A DNA stretch of 64,000 nucleotides from Actinophytocola xinjiangensis. Lineage in GTDB: Bacteria; Actinomycetota; Actinomycetes; Mycobacteriales; Pseudonocardiaceae. A program made the position numbers and the translations under genes. Under the pieces are notes generated by a model. That model worked only from the letters and a program-made list of their open reading frames with translations. It was not told where the DNA came from and searched no databases. Within the stretch, counting starts at the first letter, position 1; every line of letters starts with the position of its first letter. Shown one piece after another: positions 10,201-17,065 of the stretch. The DNA is taken from positions 1-64,000 of the forward strand of contig NZ_MSIF01000002.1 of the NCBI RefSeq assembly GCF_001921215.1. Direction: 5' to 3'.

Positions 10201-11153
10201 GCCACGAGCACTACGAGGTGTTCGACTGCGCGATGGGTGAGCGTTCGATCGCCCCGATGGGTCACGTGCGGATGATGGCGGCGGTCCAGCCGTTCATCTC
10301 CGGCGCGATCTCCAAGACGGTGAACATGCCGGAGGCGGCGACCGTCGAGGACGTCGAGCAGATCTACTTCGAGGGCTGGAAGCTGGGTCTCAAGGCCCTG
10401 GCGATCTACCGCGACAACTGCAAGGTGGGCCAGCCGCTGTCGGCGGGCAAGGGCGCGAAGGCGTCGGCGGAGCCGGAGACGGTGATCGAGTACCGGCCGG
10501 TCCGCAAGCGCCTGCCGAAGAAGCGCCCGTCGCAGACGGTGTCGTTCACCGTCGGCGGGGCCGAGGGCTACCTGCACGCGGGGTCCTACCCGGACGACGG
10601 TCTGGGCGAGATCTTCGTGAAGCTGGGCAAGCAGGGTTCGACGCTGGCCGGCGTGATGGACGCGTTCTCGATGTCGATCTCGGTGGGGTTGCAGTACGGG
10701 ATCCCGCTGGAGTTCTACGTCTCGAAGTTCCAGAACCTGCGCTTCGAGCCGGCGGGCATGACCGACGACCCGGACGTGCGCATCGCGACGAGTGTCCTGG
10801 ACTACCTGTTCCGCAGGTTGGCCCTGGACCACCTGCCCTACGAGAAGCGCGCGCAGCTGGGCGTGTTCACCGCCGACGAGCGCGCCGCCCAGGTCAGCGC
10901 CGACTACGGCACGTCCTCGGACGTCGACCTGGAGGCCCTGCGCACCACGGTCGACGCCACGCCGCGCACGGCGGTGGAGTCGGCGAAGGACGAGCCGGAG
11001 ATCACCGAGGCGCACAGCTCGACCGAGCTGCTGGAACTGCACCTCGGCAAGGTCGCCGACGCCCCGCTGTGCATGACCTGCGGCACGAAGATGCGCCCGG
11101 CGGGTTCGTGCTACGTCTGTGAGGGCTGCGGCTCGACCTCCGGCTGCAGCTGA
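7278..11153 (+). CDS. nrdJ: Adenosylcobalamin-dependent (class II) ribonucleotide reductase with an intein
   Basis: NrdJ reduces ribonucleotides to deoxyribonucleotides using coenzyme B12. The precursor is 1291 residues; removing the intein at 154-510 leaves 934, about the normal length. The host protein has the redox cysteine in SACFILAVDD, the NPCSEY active-site loop, PTGTIGLMMDCDTTGIEPD, and a C-terminal zinc-binding tail (CMTCGTK, CYVCEGCG). The ATG at 7278 is chosen because MTETVDTSERG leads directly into the conserved region, with a purine-rich stretch upstream. A UUCG-loop terminator follows 17 bases after the stop. Confidence 0.97.
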   Translation: MTETVDTSERGLADGGLTVRRVHTTEGVHPYDEVTWEQRDVVMTNWRDGSVNFEQRGVEFPEFWSVNATNIVTSKYFRGAVGTPVREHSLRQLIDRVVRTYVDAGVKHGYFGTPADAEVFEHELVWMLLHQVFSFNSPVWFNVGTSSPQQVSACLPYDSLVNTPGGLVPIGQLVADDAVGAKVYDAHGVTKIVATKANGVREVYRLHTKAGHQLDVTADHLVWKATGDGTGRFVEAGTLRPGDQLEWHRRSSYGEAEVTRREIAESALAGWLQSDGFVGQYAGTNSSLTIEAMTVTDAELAWVCDALDVVFPDVHRHERVVPTQDTTLDCRRTRLYGNVLEEFVDSWRLRDRGVDMEVPERLFAAPLPVVAAYLRSLFQAEGFVSARERSTLVGVGMISEKLIRGAQALLARFGIFAQVGHKKETRENRHDLWELRIQSAGDRRIFADEIGFVDPVKAAKLEASFDLPGLPARATKRLEIARIEHLGPMEVFDIQTESGEFLVENLRVHNCFILAVDDTMDSILNWYREEGLIFKGGSGAGLNLSRIRSSKELLSSGGTASGPVSFMRGADASAGTIKSGGATRRAAKMVVLDVDHPDVEEFIETKAKEERKIRVLRDAGFDMDLGGADITSVQYQNANNSIRVSDEFMRAVDAGTDFGLRSRTTGEVLERTDAKALFRKMAHAAWECADPGVQYDDTINDWHTCPESGRITASNPCSEYLHLDNSSCNLASLNLLKFLREDGTFDADVFARSVELVITAMDISICFADFPTEPIGDTTRKFRQLGIGYANLGALLMATGHAYDSEGGRALAASITSLMTGTAYRRSAELAGVVGAYEGYARNADAHQRVMRKHAAANDLIRTYHVNDALVQRRATQEWQLGLRLGAEQGWRNAQASVLAPTGTIGLMMDCDTTGIEPDLALVKFKKLVGGGSMQIVNQTVPRALKSLGYQDEQIEAIVEYVAEHGHVVDAPGLRHEHYEVFDCAMGERSIAPMGHVRMMAAVQPFISGAISKTVNMPEAATVEDVEQIYFEGWKLGLKALAIYRDNCKVGQPLSAGKGAKASAEPETVIEYRPVRKRLPKKRPSQTVSFTVGGAEGYLHAGSYPDDGLGEIFVKLGKQGSTLAGVMDAFSMSISVGLQYGIPLEFYVSKFQNLRFEPAGMTDDPDVRIATSVLDYLFRRLALDHLPYEKRAQLGVFTADERAAQVSADYGTSSDVDLEALRTTVDATPRTAVESAKDEPEITEAHSSTELLELHLGKVADAPLCMTCGTKMRPAGSCYVCEGCGSTSGCS
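7737..8807 (+). mobile_element. Intein with LAGLIDADG homing endonuclease inside nrdJ
   Basis: A 357-residue in-frame insertion begins with Cys (CLPYDSLVNTPGG) and ends with the intein terminal pair His-Asn (ENLRVHN). The next host residue is Cys511 of CFILAVDD, which is both the +1 splicing nucleophile and the conserved active-site cysteine. The N-terminal splicing block includes the TxxH motif (VTADHLVW). A central endonuclease domain has two LAGLIDADG motifs, LAGWLQSDGFV and YLRSLFQAEGFV, each keeping an acidic residue (Asp, Glu). All key splicing residues are present, so splicing is expected, and endonuclease activity is possible. Confidence 0.95.
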
Positions 11154-11170
11154 CACGTGTGACCCGGAAA

Positions 11171-11204
11171 GGGGAGCCGGCCCTTCGGGGCCGGCTCCCC
11201 TTTT
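11171..11204 (+). terminator. Intrinsic terminator of nrdJ
   Basis: A perfect 13-bp stem (arms 11171-11183 and 11188-11200) closes on a C(TTCG)G tetraloop and is followed by TTTT. Flanking AAA before the stem and TTTT after it make it usable from both directions. It lies 17 bases after the nrdJ stop. Confidence 0.93.
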
Positions 11205-11240
11205 CCGAATTTCGGATGCGTGACAAGGCAGAATTGCCGG

Positions 11241-11696
11241 ATGACGGGGTTGCGCTGGGAGGACGTCGAGGACTGCTTCTCTCTGGACGGAAGCCTGCGC
11301 GATGCCTACGTCCAGGACACCGGGTTGACGGACTGGCAGACCTTTCTTGACCTGGTGCGCGCCAGGTGGCCGCACACCTACACGGTGGACCAGCGCGAGC
11401 AGCGGCTGCCGGAACGCGCGGACGACGTCCTCAACCGTGGCGACGACGACGCTCGGCTGCTGGACATCAGGCCGGTTCCGGAGATCCAGGCCAATGTCCA
11501 CTTCTTCACGGTCGAGCAGATCGAGATCGACTTCGCCCCTGCGGAACTGCTGGGACAGCGGCGGCTGGACGTTCTGCTGGCCTTCTTCCGGGACATCGGC
11601 CGGGCACTGGGCAAGCCGGTGATCTTCACCCCGGAGAACGTTCCCGAACGTCCGTTGTTCACCTACGACCCGCGCCACGACCGGGTCACGCGGTGA
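11241..11696 (+). CDS. Hypothetical protein
   Basis: A 151-residue acidic soluble protein starting at the ATG at 11241 (MTGLRWEDVEDCF), with AATTGCCGG just upstream and no strong ribosome site. Features include a Trp-containing N-terminus, a PEIQANVHFFTVEQIEIDF strand-rich segment and a helix before KPVIFTPEN. The length and acidic nature resemble small immunity-type or SUKH-like proteins, but no toxin partner lies next to it, so I do not assign a function. It follows the nrdJ terminator and faces the VOC gene convergently. Confidence 0.7.
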   Translation: MTGLRWEDVEDCFSLDGSLRDAYVQDTGLTDWQTFLDLVRARWPHTYTVDQREQRLPERADDVLNRGDDDARLLDIRPVPEIQANVHFFTVEQIEIDFAPAELLGQRRLDVLLAFFRDIGRALGKPVIFTPENVPERPLFTYDPRHDRVTR

Positions 11697-11732
11697 GCCG
11701 GCCCGGGACGGCACGCCGCGCCGGACAGGCCG

Positions 11733-12110
11733 CTACGCGGGGTCCGGTTCGGACACCAGGTGGACGATGGCGGCCGGGCTGGTGATCCAGAACGCCGAGT
11801 CGCTGTCCAGCGGTTCGATGTCGTCGCAGCGGGTGACGCCGTCGGTGGCCAGGTGGTGGGCGGCGGTCGCGGTGTCTGAGGTGGTGACCTGGAGCCACAG
11901 TTCGGTCTGGCTCATGCCGGGGACGCGGTCGATCCACAGGTGGTTGGGGCCGAAGGCGAAGCCGACCGACGGCGGGCCGGAGGTGTAGGGGTTGTCCAGT
12001 TCGCGCAGGGCGAGGGTGTCGCGGTAGAAGGCGACGGTGGCCTCCCACTGGTGCGGGGGCACCTTCATCGCGATGTTGCGTCCGCCGGCGAAGGTGGGGC
12101 GGTCGGTCAC
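11733..12110 (-). CDS. VOC (glyoxalase/bleomycin-resistance fold) family protein
   Basis: A 125-residue single-domain protein with the paired beta-alpha-beta-beta-beta layout of the vicinal oxygen chelate family (HQWEATVAFYRDTLALRE, LWIDRVPG, ELWLQVTTSDTATAAHHL, AFWITSPAAIVHLV). Such proteins are metal-dependent lyases, dioxygenases or drug-binding proteins; the substrate cannot be told. Its GTG start overlaps the ArsR stop (GTGA), so it is the third gene of a coupled operon whose other members are an ArsR regulator and an SRPBCC protein. Confidence 0.85.
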   Translation of the reverse strand: MTDRPTFAGGRNIAMKVPPHQWEATVAFYRDTLALRELDNPYTSGPPSVGFAFGPNHLWIDRVPGMSQTELWLQVTTSDTATAAHHLATDGVTRCDDIEPLDSDSAFWITSPAAIVHLVSEPDPA

Positions 12111-12436
12111 GGTGTTCCTCCTGACTCGGCGGTGTTCTTGAGGCGTTCCAGGCGCCGGTCCCAGCGTTTCCCGAGGTCGGTCAGCCAGGCGGCGGAGCGG
12201 GTCAGCTGTTCGGGGCGTACGGCGAAGAGGGTTTCCCGGCCTCGGCGGGCGGAGCTGACCAGGCCGGCTCGTTCCAGGACGCGCAGGTGCCGGTCGACCG
12301 CCTGGCGTGACACCGGCAGCGGGAGGGCGAGGGTGGTGGCCGTCGCGCCGTGGGGGTGGTCGCCGAGGGTTTCCAGCAGGTGGCGCCGGTGGGGGTCGCT
12401 CAGCGCCGCGAAGACCTGGCCGACGTCGACGCTCAC
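12107..12436 (-). CDS. ArsR/SmtB-family regulator
   Basis: A 109-residue winged-helix repressor: FAALSDPHRRHLLETLGD at the start and SRQAVDRHLRVLERAGLVSSARRGRETLFAV as the recognition helix and wing. No cysteine-rich metal site is visible, which fits the non-metal ArsR group that accompanies SRPBCC (AHSA1) proteins. Its GTG start overlaps the SRPBCC stop and its stop overlaps the VOC start, giving two GTGA junctions. Two identical-architecture inverted repeats lie just upstream of the operon and are its likely operators. Confidence 0.92.
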   Translation of the reverse strand: MSVDVGQVFAALSDPHRRHLLETLGDHPHGATATTLALPLPVSRQAVDRHLRVLERAGLVSSARRGRETLFAVRPEQLTRSAAWLTDLGKRWDRRLERLKNTAESGGTP

Positions 12437-12882
12437 GGGGCGTCCAGGGCGTGGCGGGCGGCGGCGAGTTCGGTCTCCCAGCCTTCGGTGTGCTCGTCGA
12501 GGGTGCGTCGCCGCTGGTCCTCGGTGGCGTCCAGGGTGTGCAGGCCGCTCTCGACGACCCGCAGGAGCACGCCGGGGCCGGGGCGGTCCTCGATCCAGAA
12601 CTCGACCAGGGTCGATCGTTGGTCGTCGGGGCGGCCGGCGCTGTCGGTGGTCAGCCAGCGGTAGGCGGCGTAGCGCGGCGGTTCCAGCCGCACCGTGCGA
12701 ACGGGGAAGGCTCCGTGCACCGGGTCGTGCACGATGGCGAGGTCGCCGTCGTGGTCGACGCGGTGTTCGGTGATGCGGCCGTCGTTGATCCACCAGCCTG
12801 GTTCGGACACCAGCTGCCAGACCCGGTTCGGGTTCGCGTCGATCTCGATCGACCGTTCGATCCGGTCGGTGTTCCCGCTCAT
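12433..12882 (-). CDS. SRPBCC (AHSA1-like) domain protein
   Basis: A 149-residue START/AHSA1-like protein (RIERSIEIDANPNRVWQLVSE near the N-terminus, TLVEFWIED and GVLLRVVESG in the middle, EGWETELAAARHALD as the long C-terminal helix). The fold encloses a hydrophobic cavity for ligands; the ligand is unknown. The ATG at 12882 has AGGTGG seven bases upstream. It is the first gene of the SRPBCC-ArsR-VOC operon, so regulator and putative effectors are made together. Confidence 0.88.
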   Translation of the reverse strand: MSGNTDRIERSIEIDANPNRVWQLVSEPGWWINDGRITEHRVDHDGDLAIVHDPVHGAFPVRTVRLEPPRYAAYRWLTTDSAGRPDDQRSTLVEFWIEDRPGPGVLLRVVESGLHTLDATEDQRRRTLDEHTEGWETELAAARHALDAP

Positions 12883-12898
12883 CGTCCACCTCGCTTCG

Positions 12899-12922
12899 AC
12901 GTGCAACGCGATGGTTGCACGT
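12899..12922 (-). promoter_or_regulatory. Candidate ArsR operator, copy 1
   Basis: Perfect inverted repeat ACGTGCAA-N8-TTGCACGT, 16 bases upstream of the SRPBCC start codon. Its half-sites are identical to those of the copy at 12932-12955, and ArsR repressors typically bind such short palindromes over promoters. Confidence 0.72.
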
Positions 12923-12931
12923 CCCGCCCTA

Positions 12932-12955
12932 ACGTGCAACCAATGCATTGCACGT
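12932..12955 (-). promoter_or_regulatory. Candidate ArsR operator, copy 2
   Basis: A second perfect ACGTGCAA-N8-TTGCACGT palindrome with the same 8-8-8 layout, centred 33 bases (about three helical turns) from copy 1. Its last base touches the stop codon of the HxlR gene, so the whole promoter fits in about 70 bases. Confidence 0.72.
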
Positions 12956-13341
12956 CACGTGGAGTCCCAGCGGGTGCGGGCGGCCTCGATGGCGGGAGCG
13001 TGCTCACGGGACCAGTCCGCCAGCTGGGTGATCAGCCCGGCGAGACTCCGCCCGAGGTCGGTGAGGCGGTACTCGACCTGCGGCGGGATCGTCGCGTGGG
13101 CGGTGCGCTCGACCAGCCCGTCGCGGCCAAGACGTTTGGTGGTCAGGGTCAGCATCCGCTGCGAGATACCGGGGATCGCGCGTTCCAGCTCCCGGAAACG
13201 GCGCACACCCTTCGCCAGCTCGACCACCACCAGCACGCTCCACCGGTCGCCCAACCGGTCCAGGACGTCGCGAATCCCACAGTCGTCGTCCCCGCAGGGG
13301 CCGGTGACCTGGGCGGTGACCGCCGTGTTCGTGACCGACAT
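12955..13341 (-). CDS. HxlR-family regulator, probably thiol/quinone-sensing
   Basis: A 128-residue winged-helix regulator with the HxlR hallmark GIRDVLDRLGDRWSVLVVVEL and RFRELERAIPGISQRMLT. Two cysteines, Cys16 and Cys21 (PCGDDDCG), sit just before the first helix, the place used for redox sensing in QorR/YodB-type members. It is divergent from an NmrA-type NAD(P)-binding gene with 75 bases between starts, the usual regulator-target arrangement. Cys-based sensing is inferred. Confidence 0.92.
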   Translation of the reverse strand: MSVTNTAVTAQVTGPCGDDDCGIRDVLDRLGDRWSVLVVVELAKGVRRFRELERAIPGISQRMLTLTTKRLGRDGLVERTAHATIPPQVEYRLTDLGRSLAGLITQLADWSREHAPAIEAARTRWDST

Positions 13342-13416
13342 CGAAGTGCCTCCTTACCGTCCCGCCGGTGTGCGGGGACGCTGCTCGCACCAGCTACCAA
13401 CGCGGAGGACCTGCCG

Positions 13417-14277
13417 ATGATTCTCGTCACCGGAACCTCGGGCGCGCTCGGCGGCCTGATCCACGCCGGACTGTCGGCCGTGGACGGGCTCGACGTCACC
13501 GCCGCCAGCAGCCGACCAGGCCCCGCCGGGCGGCGCGTCGACTTCGACGACCCGCGCACCCTGGCCACCGGTTTCGCCGGGGTCGACGTGCTGGTGTTCG
13601 TCTCCGCCGGGTTCGCCGAGGACGACGTGGTGCTCGCCCGGCACGGCGCCGTCGTGGACGCCGCGGCCGCCGCCGGGGTACGGCACGTGATCTACACCAG
13701 CCTCGCCGGCTCGGGGGAACACACGACCCTGGCGCTGGCCCACCGCTGGACCGAGGCCCGCCTGGCCGCCGCCCCGTTCGCGGTCACTGTGCTGCGCAAC
13801 GGGTTCTACGCCGAACTACTGGCCGGTCTCGCCCTGGCCGGGGCGGCGGGCGGAGGCGAGCTCACCGCCGCGCTGGGCACCGGCCGGGTGTCGGTCGTCG
13901 CCCGGGCCGATCTCGCCGACGTCGCGGTGCGGGTGGCCGCCGAGGTCGGGCGTGACCTGGACGCCGGCGGCCGGTCCGCCCACGCCGGGCGCACCTACGA
14001 GCTCGAGGGCGTCGCCGCGCTGGGCGGCGACGACCTCGCCGGGCTGTTGTCCGTCGGCTACCGGCCGGTCACGCTGGCCGACGCCCGCGCGGCCCTGGCC
14101 GGCGCGCCCGCCTACCAGGTCACGCACACCTTGTCGCTGCTGGCCAACGCCGCCGCCGGCGTCCTGCTGGCCGGCGACACCGACCTGACCGCGCTGCTGG
14201 CGGCGCCGCCCCGACCCGTCCGGGACCTCATCGCGACAGTGTTCGCCACAGGAACTCGTACACCAGAGCCCATTTGA
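13417..14277 (+). CDS. NmrA/QorB-like NAD(P)-binding oxidoreductase
   Basis: A 286-residue atypical short-chain dehydrogenase: nucleotide-binding loop TGTSGALGGLIH at the N-terminus, then VRHVIYTSLAGSGEH, typical of NmrA/YtfG (quinone reductase QorB) proteins. The ATG at 13417 has CGGAGGA nine bases upstream. It is divergent from the HxlR gene, its likely repressor. The last 50 bases overlap the 3' end of the convergent prolyl oligopeptidase gene. Confidence 0.9.
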   Translation: MILVTGTSGALGGLIHAGLSAVDGLDVTAASSRPGPAGRRVDFDDPRTLATGFAGVDVLVFVSAGFAEDDVVLARHGAVVDAAAAAGVRHVIYTSLAGSGEHTTLALAHRWTEARLAAAPFAVTVLRNGFYAELLAGLALAGAAGGGELTAALGTGRVSVVARADLADVAVRVAAEVGRDLDAGGRSAHAGRTYELEGVAALGGDDLAGLLSVGYRPVTLADARAALAGAPAYQVTHTLSLLANAAAGVLLAGDTDLTALLAAPPRPVRDLIATVFATGTRTPEPI

Positions 14278-16249
14278 ACGCGGCCTGGGCGTTGTCGGCG
14301 GCGCCGCCGTGACCGCCCTCGATGTTCTCGTAGTAGCGGACGTCGTGGTCCAGTTCGCGCAGGCGGGCGACCATCTTCCTGGCGTGACCGGGGTGGACGC
14401 GGTCGTCGCGGGTGGAGGTCAGGACGAACGTCGGTGGGTACGGGCGGTCGGCGTCGACGTTCTGGTACGGCGAGTACTCCCGCAGGAACGCCCAGTCCGC
14501 CGGCTCGTCCGGGTCGCCGTACTCGGCCATCCAGGACGCCCCGGCCAGCAGCCGGTGGTAGCGGCGCATGTCCAGCAGCGGCACCTGGCACACGATCGCC
14601 CCGAACAGCTCCGGGTAGCGGGTGAGCATCACACCCATCAGCAGGCCGCCGTTGGACCCGCCCATGGTGGCCAGGCGCTCCGGGCTGGTCAGCCCCCGGT
14701 CGACCAGATCCCGTGCCACGGCGGCGAAGTCCTCGTACACGCGCGGCCTTTCGGCGCGCAGGACCGACTGGTGCCAGGTCGGGCCGTACTCGCCGCCGCC
14801 GCGGATGTTGGCCACGACGTAGGTGCCGCCCCTGGCCAGCCAGCCCCGGCCGATGATGCCGCTGTACCCGGGGGTCAGCGAGACCTCGAAGCCGCCGTAG
14901 CCGTACAGCAGGGTGGGGCCGGTGGCGCCGGGGCGGCCGACGACGAAGTACGGGATGCGGGTGCCGTCGTCGGAGGTCGCGAAGTGTTGGTGTGCCTCAA
15001 GGTCCTGCGCCGGGAAGAACGCGGGGGCGCGGCGCAGGACCTGCGGCTGCGCGCCGATCTCGCCCCGGTACAGGGTCGCCGGCTGGGTGTAGCCGCTGGC
15101 GTTGAGCCAGTACTCGTCGGACTCGTCGGGGCTGGTGTCCAGGATGTCGGCCGAGCCGACCTCGGGGACGCCGGCCAGCGGCGCGCGGGCCCAGCCGTCC
15201 GGTCCGGGGGTCAGCACCTCGAAGCGGCTCTTGACGTCGTGCAGCATGGCCAGGATCAGGTGGTGGCGCGTCCACGCGTGGTAGGACAGCGACGTGTGCT
15301 CGTCCGGTGCGAACAGCACGTCGAAGGACCGCCCGCCGGCCAGGAAGTCGTCGAAGCGGGTGGCCAGCAGGGCGCCCGACGGGTAGGTGAGGTCGCCGAC
15401 CGTCCACTCCGAACGGGTCGAGACCAGCAGCCACTCGCGGTGGACCGAGGTCTCGGCGTCCTCGGGGACCTCGATCCGCACCAGGCCCGACGGGGTGCGC
15501 AGGAACTTCTCGGTGCGGTAGAAGTCCGGGTTGCGGTAGACGAAGTCGCGTTCGTAGCCCTCGGTGGGGTCGTGGTAGGCGCCGGCCGAGACGTCGTCGG
15601 GCTTGCCCTCGAACACGGTCGTCGCGTCGGCGAGTGGGGTGCCGCGCCGCCACTGCTTGGCGATCCTCGGGTAGCCGGAGGCGGTGAGCGAGCCCTCGCC
15701 GAGGTCGGTGCCGACGTAGATGGTGTCCTCGTCGATCCATCCGACGCGGCTCTTGGCCTCCGGCAAGGAAAAGCCATCCTCCACAAAGGACAGCGAGACG
15801 AGGTCGAACTCGCGGACGACGGCCGCGTCGGCGCCGCCCCGGGACAGCTCCACCAGCGCCCGCCGGTACCCGGGGCGCAGCACCGCCGCGCCCTGCCACA
15901 CCCAGCTCTCGCCCTCGGCCTCGGCCAGCGCGTCCACGTCGAGCACGATCTCCCACACCGGCTCCGGCTCCCGGTAGGACTCCAGGGTCGTGCGCCGCCA
16001 CAGGCCGCGCGGGTGGGCGGCGTCCTGCCAGAAGTTGTACAGGTACTCGCCGCGCCGGCGCGGGTACGGGATGCGGTCGTCGGCGTCGAGCACCTCGCGG
16101 ACCTCGTCGCGCAGGGCGGCGAAACGCGGCGCGCCGGTCAGCTCGTCGACGGCCTCGGCGTTGCGTGCCCGCACCCACTCCAGGGCGGTGTCCCCGGTGA
16201 CCTCCTCCAGCCAGAGGTACGGGTCGTCGTCATGGTCGTCATCGGTCAT
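14228..16249 (-). CDS. S9A prolyl oligopeptidase family serine peptidase
   Basis: A 673-residue cytosolic-type peptidase (no signal peptide). The N-terminal part starts with DDPYLWLEEVTGDTALEWVR, the classic S9A entry, followed by the propeller domain. The C-terminal alpha/beta hydrolase has the nucleophile in GGSNGGLLMGVM and the histidine in IEGGHGG near the end. It cleaves short peptides after proline or a related residue. It lies 18 bases after the methyltransferase on the same strand, so it may be the last gene of the envelope operon. Confidence 0.95.
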   Translation of the reverse strand: MTDDDHDDDPYLWLEEVTGDTALEWVRARNAEAVDELTGAPRFAALRDEVREVLDADDRIPYPRRRGEYLYNFWQDAAHPRGLWRRTTLESYREPEPVWEIVLDVDALAEAEGESWVWQGAAVLRPGYRRALVELSRGGADAAVVREFDLVSLSFVEDGFSLPEAKSRVGWIDEDTIYVGTDLGEGSLTASGYPRIAKQWRRGTPLADATTVFEGKPDDVSAGAYHDPTEGYERDFVYRNPDFYRTEKFLRTPSGLVRIEVPEDAETSVHREWLLVSTRSEWTVGDLTYPSGALLATRFDDFLAGGRSFDVLFAPDEHTSLSYHAWTRHHLILAMLHDVKSRFEVLTPGPDGWARAPLAGVPEVGSADILDTSPDESDEYWLNASGYTQPATLYRGEIGAQPQVLRRAPAFFPAQDLEAHQHFATSDDGTRIPYFVVGRPGATGPTLLYGYGGFEVSLTPGYSGIIGRGWLARGGTYVVANIRGGGEYGPTWHQSVLRAERPRVYEDFAAVARDLVDRGLTSPERLATMGGSNGGLLMGVMLTRYPELFGAIVCQVPLLDMRRYHRLLAGASWMAEYGDPDEPADWAFLREYSPYQNVDADRPYPPTFVLTSTRDDRVHPGHARKMVARLRELDHDVRYYENIEGGHGGAADNAQAAFKWALVYEFLWRTLSR

Positions 16250-16267
16250 GTCCCCGAGTCTGCCCGA

Positions 16268-17065
16268 TCAGACCCGGTCGAACGCGAGCCGGATGAACGT
16301 GTAGTCCAACCTGGTGCGGTTCCAGTACACCGGCCGCTCGATGTGCTCCAGCCGCAGCTCCCCCCGCAGCGCCAGCCCGTGCTTGGCCGCCAGCCACACG
16401 AACTCGCGGATGTCGTCGGGGGAGAAGATGTGCACCGGCTGCCCGTAGGCGGTGACCCCGGTGGTGTCCGGCGGCTCCATGTCGTAGTCGGTGGCCACGA
16501 TCACCAGCCCGCCCGGCCGCACGATCCGCGCGCACTCGGCGGCGAAGGGCCCGAGCTCGACCCCGTGCTCGATGACGCTCATGCAGGTCACCGCGTCGAA
16601 CCGGGCGTCGGGGAAGTCGGTGGCGGTGATGTCGCCGTAGCGGAACCGCACGCCCGAGCGCCGCACCTGCGAACCGAACTCCAGGTTGATGCCGACCAGG
16701 TCGGTCAGCCCGTAGAGGCGTAACCAGGGCAGGATCGAGGAGTACCTGGCCGCGCCGGCGTCGAGCACCGCCGCCTCCCGCCCGACCGTGCGCAGCACCG
16801 TGCCGACGGCGCCGAGCGCGTCCCAGTTCTTCGGGATGTCGCGGTGCAGCGGCAGCTTGAGCCGCTTGCACTCGGCCACCGCCGCCTGCCAGGACGCCGA
16901 GTCGCGCAGCAGGTCGGTGTCGGGCATCGGCGGCGGCACCGGGCGCGGCTCGCCGGACCTGGCCTCGATCCGCCGCCGCAGCGCCACCCTGGTCCACAGC
17001 ACGCGCTCGGCGACCCGCCGGGCGACGTTGAGGGCCAGACCACCGGGAGGAGCTGCCTTGGTCAT
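16268..17065 (-). CDS. Class I SAM-dependent methyltransferase in the envelope locus
   Basis: A 265-residue protein. An N-terminal helix-rich region is followed by a Rossmann methyltransferase core: motif I in AAVLDAGAARYSSILPWL, FDAVTCMSVIEHGVELGPF as motif IV, and RIVRPGGLVIVATDYD. The ATG overlaps the stop of the membrane protein before it (ATGA), so the genes are coupled. Its neighbours are a GT4 glycosyltransferase and membrane proteins, so it probably methylates a sugar or lipid-linked glycan; this is inferred from context. Confidence 0.88.
   Translation of the reverse strand: MTKAAPPGGLALNVARRVAERVLWTRVALRRRIEARSGEPRPVPPPMPDTDLLRDSASWQAAVAECKRLKLPLHRDIPKNWDALGAVGTVLRTVGREAAVLDAGAARYSSILPWLRLYGLTDLVGINLEFGSQVRRSGVRFRYGDITATDFPDARFDAVTCMSVIEHGVELGPFAAECARIVRPGGLVIVATDYDMEPPDTTGVTAYGQPVHIFSPDDIREFVWLAAKHGLALRGELRLEHIERPVYWNRTRLDYTFIRLAFDRV

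Noticed and set aside
7716-11714. 1332-codon minus-strand frame opposite nrdJ
   Set aside because: Antisense shadow of nrdJ; no domain similarity and no plausible start context.
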